From Mactromeris polynyma (Eukaryota > Mollusca > Bivalvia > Venerida > Mactridae), in contig JASFXZ010000001.1 in assembly GCA_032209605.1 (NCBI GenBank), positions 8,309,703 through 8,373,702 of the forward strand: a DNA stretch of 64,000 nt, read 5' to 3'. A model generated the notes under the pieces. It searched no databases. It was not told where the DNA came from and saw nothing but the letters and a program-made list of their open reading frames with translations. How positions within the stretch are numbered: the first letter of the stretch is position 1; every line of letters starts with the position of its first letter. Position numbers and translations under genes: made by a program. Of this stretch, positions 61,500 through 64,000 are shown piece by piece.

Positions 61500-64000
61500 C
61501 TACTGATCAATATGTTATTTTCATGAGAAACTCGACCACACGGTCACCCCTGATGAGTTCAAACGCAGATGGACTCAAATTTCTCCTACATGATGTTGGT
61601 GGACAATTTGTTTGACTACGTTGTTGACTACGTATTCCAATAAGCACTTACATTCAGGTCAAAATGCAGACCGGGTTTGTCTAATAACTGATAAGATTAA
61701 GCATCGCTTGAATGAAATATAACAATTTTGGGGAGTTAACATTTTATTGTATGGACTATACAAAACATATGAATATTGTGATAGTGTTCAATTGAAAAAT
61801 CCATTGTTTTAGTAAGTCCGGAAAAATGATAACATCGCGATACTTAACTAAATATAGTCCAGCTAGTCACGTGATCAAGTGACCTGATAAAGCTAAACAA
61901 TTATCTGTTATCTAGTCGAAATTACAGCAAGTGACAGGAAATATATATGTATCTTCAATCTCTCATGACAAACATTTACATTTATAATCCAAATGGTGCG
62001 TTTTTTTATTTTGTTCCATTACAATGCATTGGCGTCGGTATCACATCAAATAATAACAATATATTAAATACCAACAAATTTCGGTTCTAGATAATTTCGT
62101 GAAACTACCTCTTTTGTTATTCAAAGTCAACTAAAGTGTCAGATGAGTAGCCTAAACATGAAAAGTTAAAAGGTAGGTCATTTTGAAAGTTTCGGAGGGC
62201 TGATATCGCTTATGAATATTTTTAAAAGCTATAAATAGACTGGTTGAACGTGACTGTGTCGTAATGACATAAATCATGTGTAAAAAGAGAAATGATAACA
62301 TTAAAAGGTCGTTGGTATTTACGGAGATTCTCTTACAAACGATGTTAATATGTATCAAGCAGAAATTAAATAAACACAGGATGTACGCTGTCTCTTTATT
62401 GAGCATATTGACAAAACTTAATGATCAAATATACAATAATACAATCACATCATTATTATGTAAAATGTTACGGATTCTTTCTGTATTGTAAACGCGTGAA
62501 GTACAACATGCTGTATTGAAAAGTACTGTTCTAAGTGATACTGTACTTAGTAAAGTTTAAAGAGCTGTTAATAACATAGTTATAACATTTGCAAATATTA
62601 TGCATAACACGTAACTAACATTCATTTAAAACGATTCGTAACATTTCAACTGATTATTTGATTGTTCCGTAGAATTAACCAAAACACTTCAAGCTATTAT
62701 TTCACTAAGTTTACGTCCAAATCCGAAAATAATAATTTCATTTTCTTCTGAAAAATACGAAGAAAATGTAAAGGTAACTTCATGTAGGAAAAATAATCAA
62801 GTGTCAGTCTTCAATCACAAGTTCAGCACCATACTTGTCCGGGATAGACTCTGGTTTTGGTAAGGGAGCCTTTGGTCTCGCAAGACTCTTCTCTTTACTC
62901 TTTCACAACATCAGGATAATGACGAGAAATATCATCGCGCTCGTTCTGATCGGTTGTCAAATCCAACTTTGAACGGATATACGCCTGACATCCATGAATT
63001 CTGTGAGTGGAGTAAAAACAGGCTGCATGTATGAACTGTTTAATATCACCTCTTGTTTGCCAAGGTTTTGATGTAATCATATCTGAGTTGTGGAATCCAA
63101 GATCATTTCAACCAAGGTCGTCTGCAGCATTGAAGACGATATTTCTCATCCTTCTACTCAAGACCTTATCAGAATGACTGTATTTTCATTTGGAATTTCA
63201 GTTAGGTCTGAATTGATTTTTTATATTCCCTGTCATATATTGAGGGCGCATTATTTATTACATCTGTGCGCTAGACCATTTTATTTCCGATCGATAATAA
63301 AAGTGATAGATTGTGAAAAGCAGATTACCAATAGTAGGGAGACGGTAGGTTACACGGCGAGGTGAATTTGAGACTGAAAATGTTTATTATCAATAACTTG
63401 AGAGCACTTTCGAGGCTTCTTAAGAAGATAACCTGTAATTAACAAATGACCCGTATTGTTTTCGTGGTCATTTGTTTAAGTCATATGTCATTCATGAAAG
63501 TATATGACACCCTCCATGTAGGTGACTGGATAAACTGCGTGAAATACTAAAACATCTTCTTTCAAAATGAAACAAAACAGTCTAATAAACTTAAATAATG
63601 GCCAAAACTGTAAAGATATTACATTTTGGATGAATTAAAAAGAGATTTCAATAAAGTTAAATTTCTTAGCAAGTTTTCATTAAGTTGGGTGACGGAAATA
63701 AAAAATCACTATCGACCTTAGATAGTTGGGTGACTAAATAAAAACAAGTTTCGACTTAAGATGTTGACCTTCATGTAGATGCACTGAGAAATAAAATTAA
63801 CTTATATCAATGTATTTTCCAAAATACAAATGACAAACTTTCCATGTCCATTAAACACATTATACATCCAATACACCACTTTACACGGAAGAAATCGTGC
63901 TATTAAAATATATGCATTACCATGTTAGGCACTGATGTAGTTCATATATATATACTGCTTTATCTACCTTTGAAACGTCATAGTGTGTATTACACTACAC
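61500..64000. repeat. Segmental duplication, copy D (runs off window)
   Basis: Collinear with 32728-35270. Starts inside material corresponding to the 2.3-kb insertion of unit B, at tgatcaatatg, and continues past the window end inside the CACTG-ended MITE. Confidence 0.9.
62825..63173 (-). pseudogene. Arylsulfatase pseudogene, copy D (internally deleted)
   Basis: Same structure as copy B: C-terminal codons (TTDQNERDDIS, RHYPDVVKE) fused to N-terminal codons at an identical junction with AATC (62960-62963), lacking the whole catalytic middle. It differs from B by small indels in both directions: D lost six bases near 63066, and B lost bases near 34091. Neither present copy is simply derived from the other as it stands now. 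Confidence 0.9.

Overview
The window looks like nuclear genomic DNA of a bivalve or related mollusc. The basis is inference from content: AT-rich sequence with GT-AG introns, tRNA-derived SINEs with a mollusc-type 3' end, CR1/L2-like LINE tails ending in (TATC)n, numerous MITEs, an ARSB-type sulfatase duplicated locally, and a DEAH-helicase/RBR fusion of the plant DEAH11/12 type that also occurs in marine invertebrates. No prokaryotic features are present, and I do not assign a species.

Layout. From 1 to about 24.5 kb there is no gene I can defend. This part holds SINEs (1.5, 2.4, 3.4, 20.1, 23.9 and 24.5 kb), LINE debris (6.2, 14 kb), a 64-bp minisatellite of about 22 units with a dimeric higher-order block (10.84-12.25 kb), dispersed repeats whose partners lie elsewhere in the window (8.6 with 38.5 kb; 14.9 with 28.3 kb), TA-flanked MITEs and one unexplained open frame at 10.0-10.37 kb.

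From 24.6 to 43.0 kb is a local tandem duplication. Unit A (24.6-30.7 kb) and unit C (37.35-42.96 kb) each carry an intact minus-strand arylsulfatase B-like gene of 498 codons, with a TATA-type promoter, an apparent non-coding first exon, a ~1-kb 5'UTR intron and a conserved AATAAA. Unit B between them (30.7-36.6 kb) carries only an internally deleted sulfatase pseudogene and a 2.3-kb insertion containing a PIF/Harbinger-like transposase relic. A further copy of part of B, with the same deletion junction, begins at 61.5 kb and runs off the window end (D). Units A and C have each taken different transposon insertions since duplication. The two proteins are about 94% identical, and several differences sit directly beside catalytic residues, which suggests substrate divergence.

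From 43 to 50.3 kb is repeat-rich: a LINE tail, a 125-bp satellite built from 20-bp hairpin arms, a SINE with a LINE-type tail, a MITE and a complete 1.25-kb TIR transposon with a truncated internal ORF. At 50.9-56.7 kb on the plus strand lies a two-exon gene for a 1,679-residue DEAH-box helicase ending in a RING-IBR-RING E3 ligase module. After it come a tRNA-like fragment, a LINE ORF2 3' fragment (57.8-58.7 kb), largely featureless DNA, and duplicated segment D.

The three intact genes show no evident shared pathway: the two sulfatases are predicted secreted or lysosomal sulfate-ester hydrolases, and the helicase-E3 is predicted intracellular.
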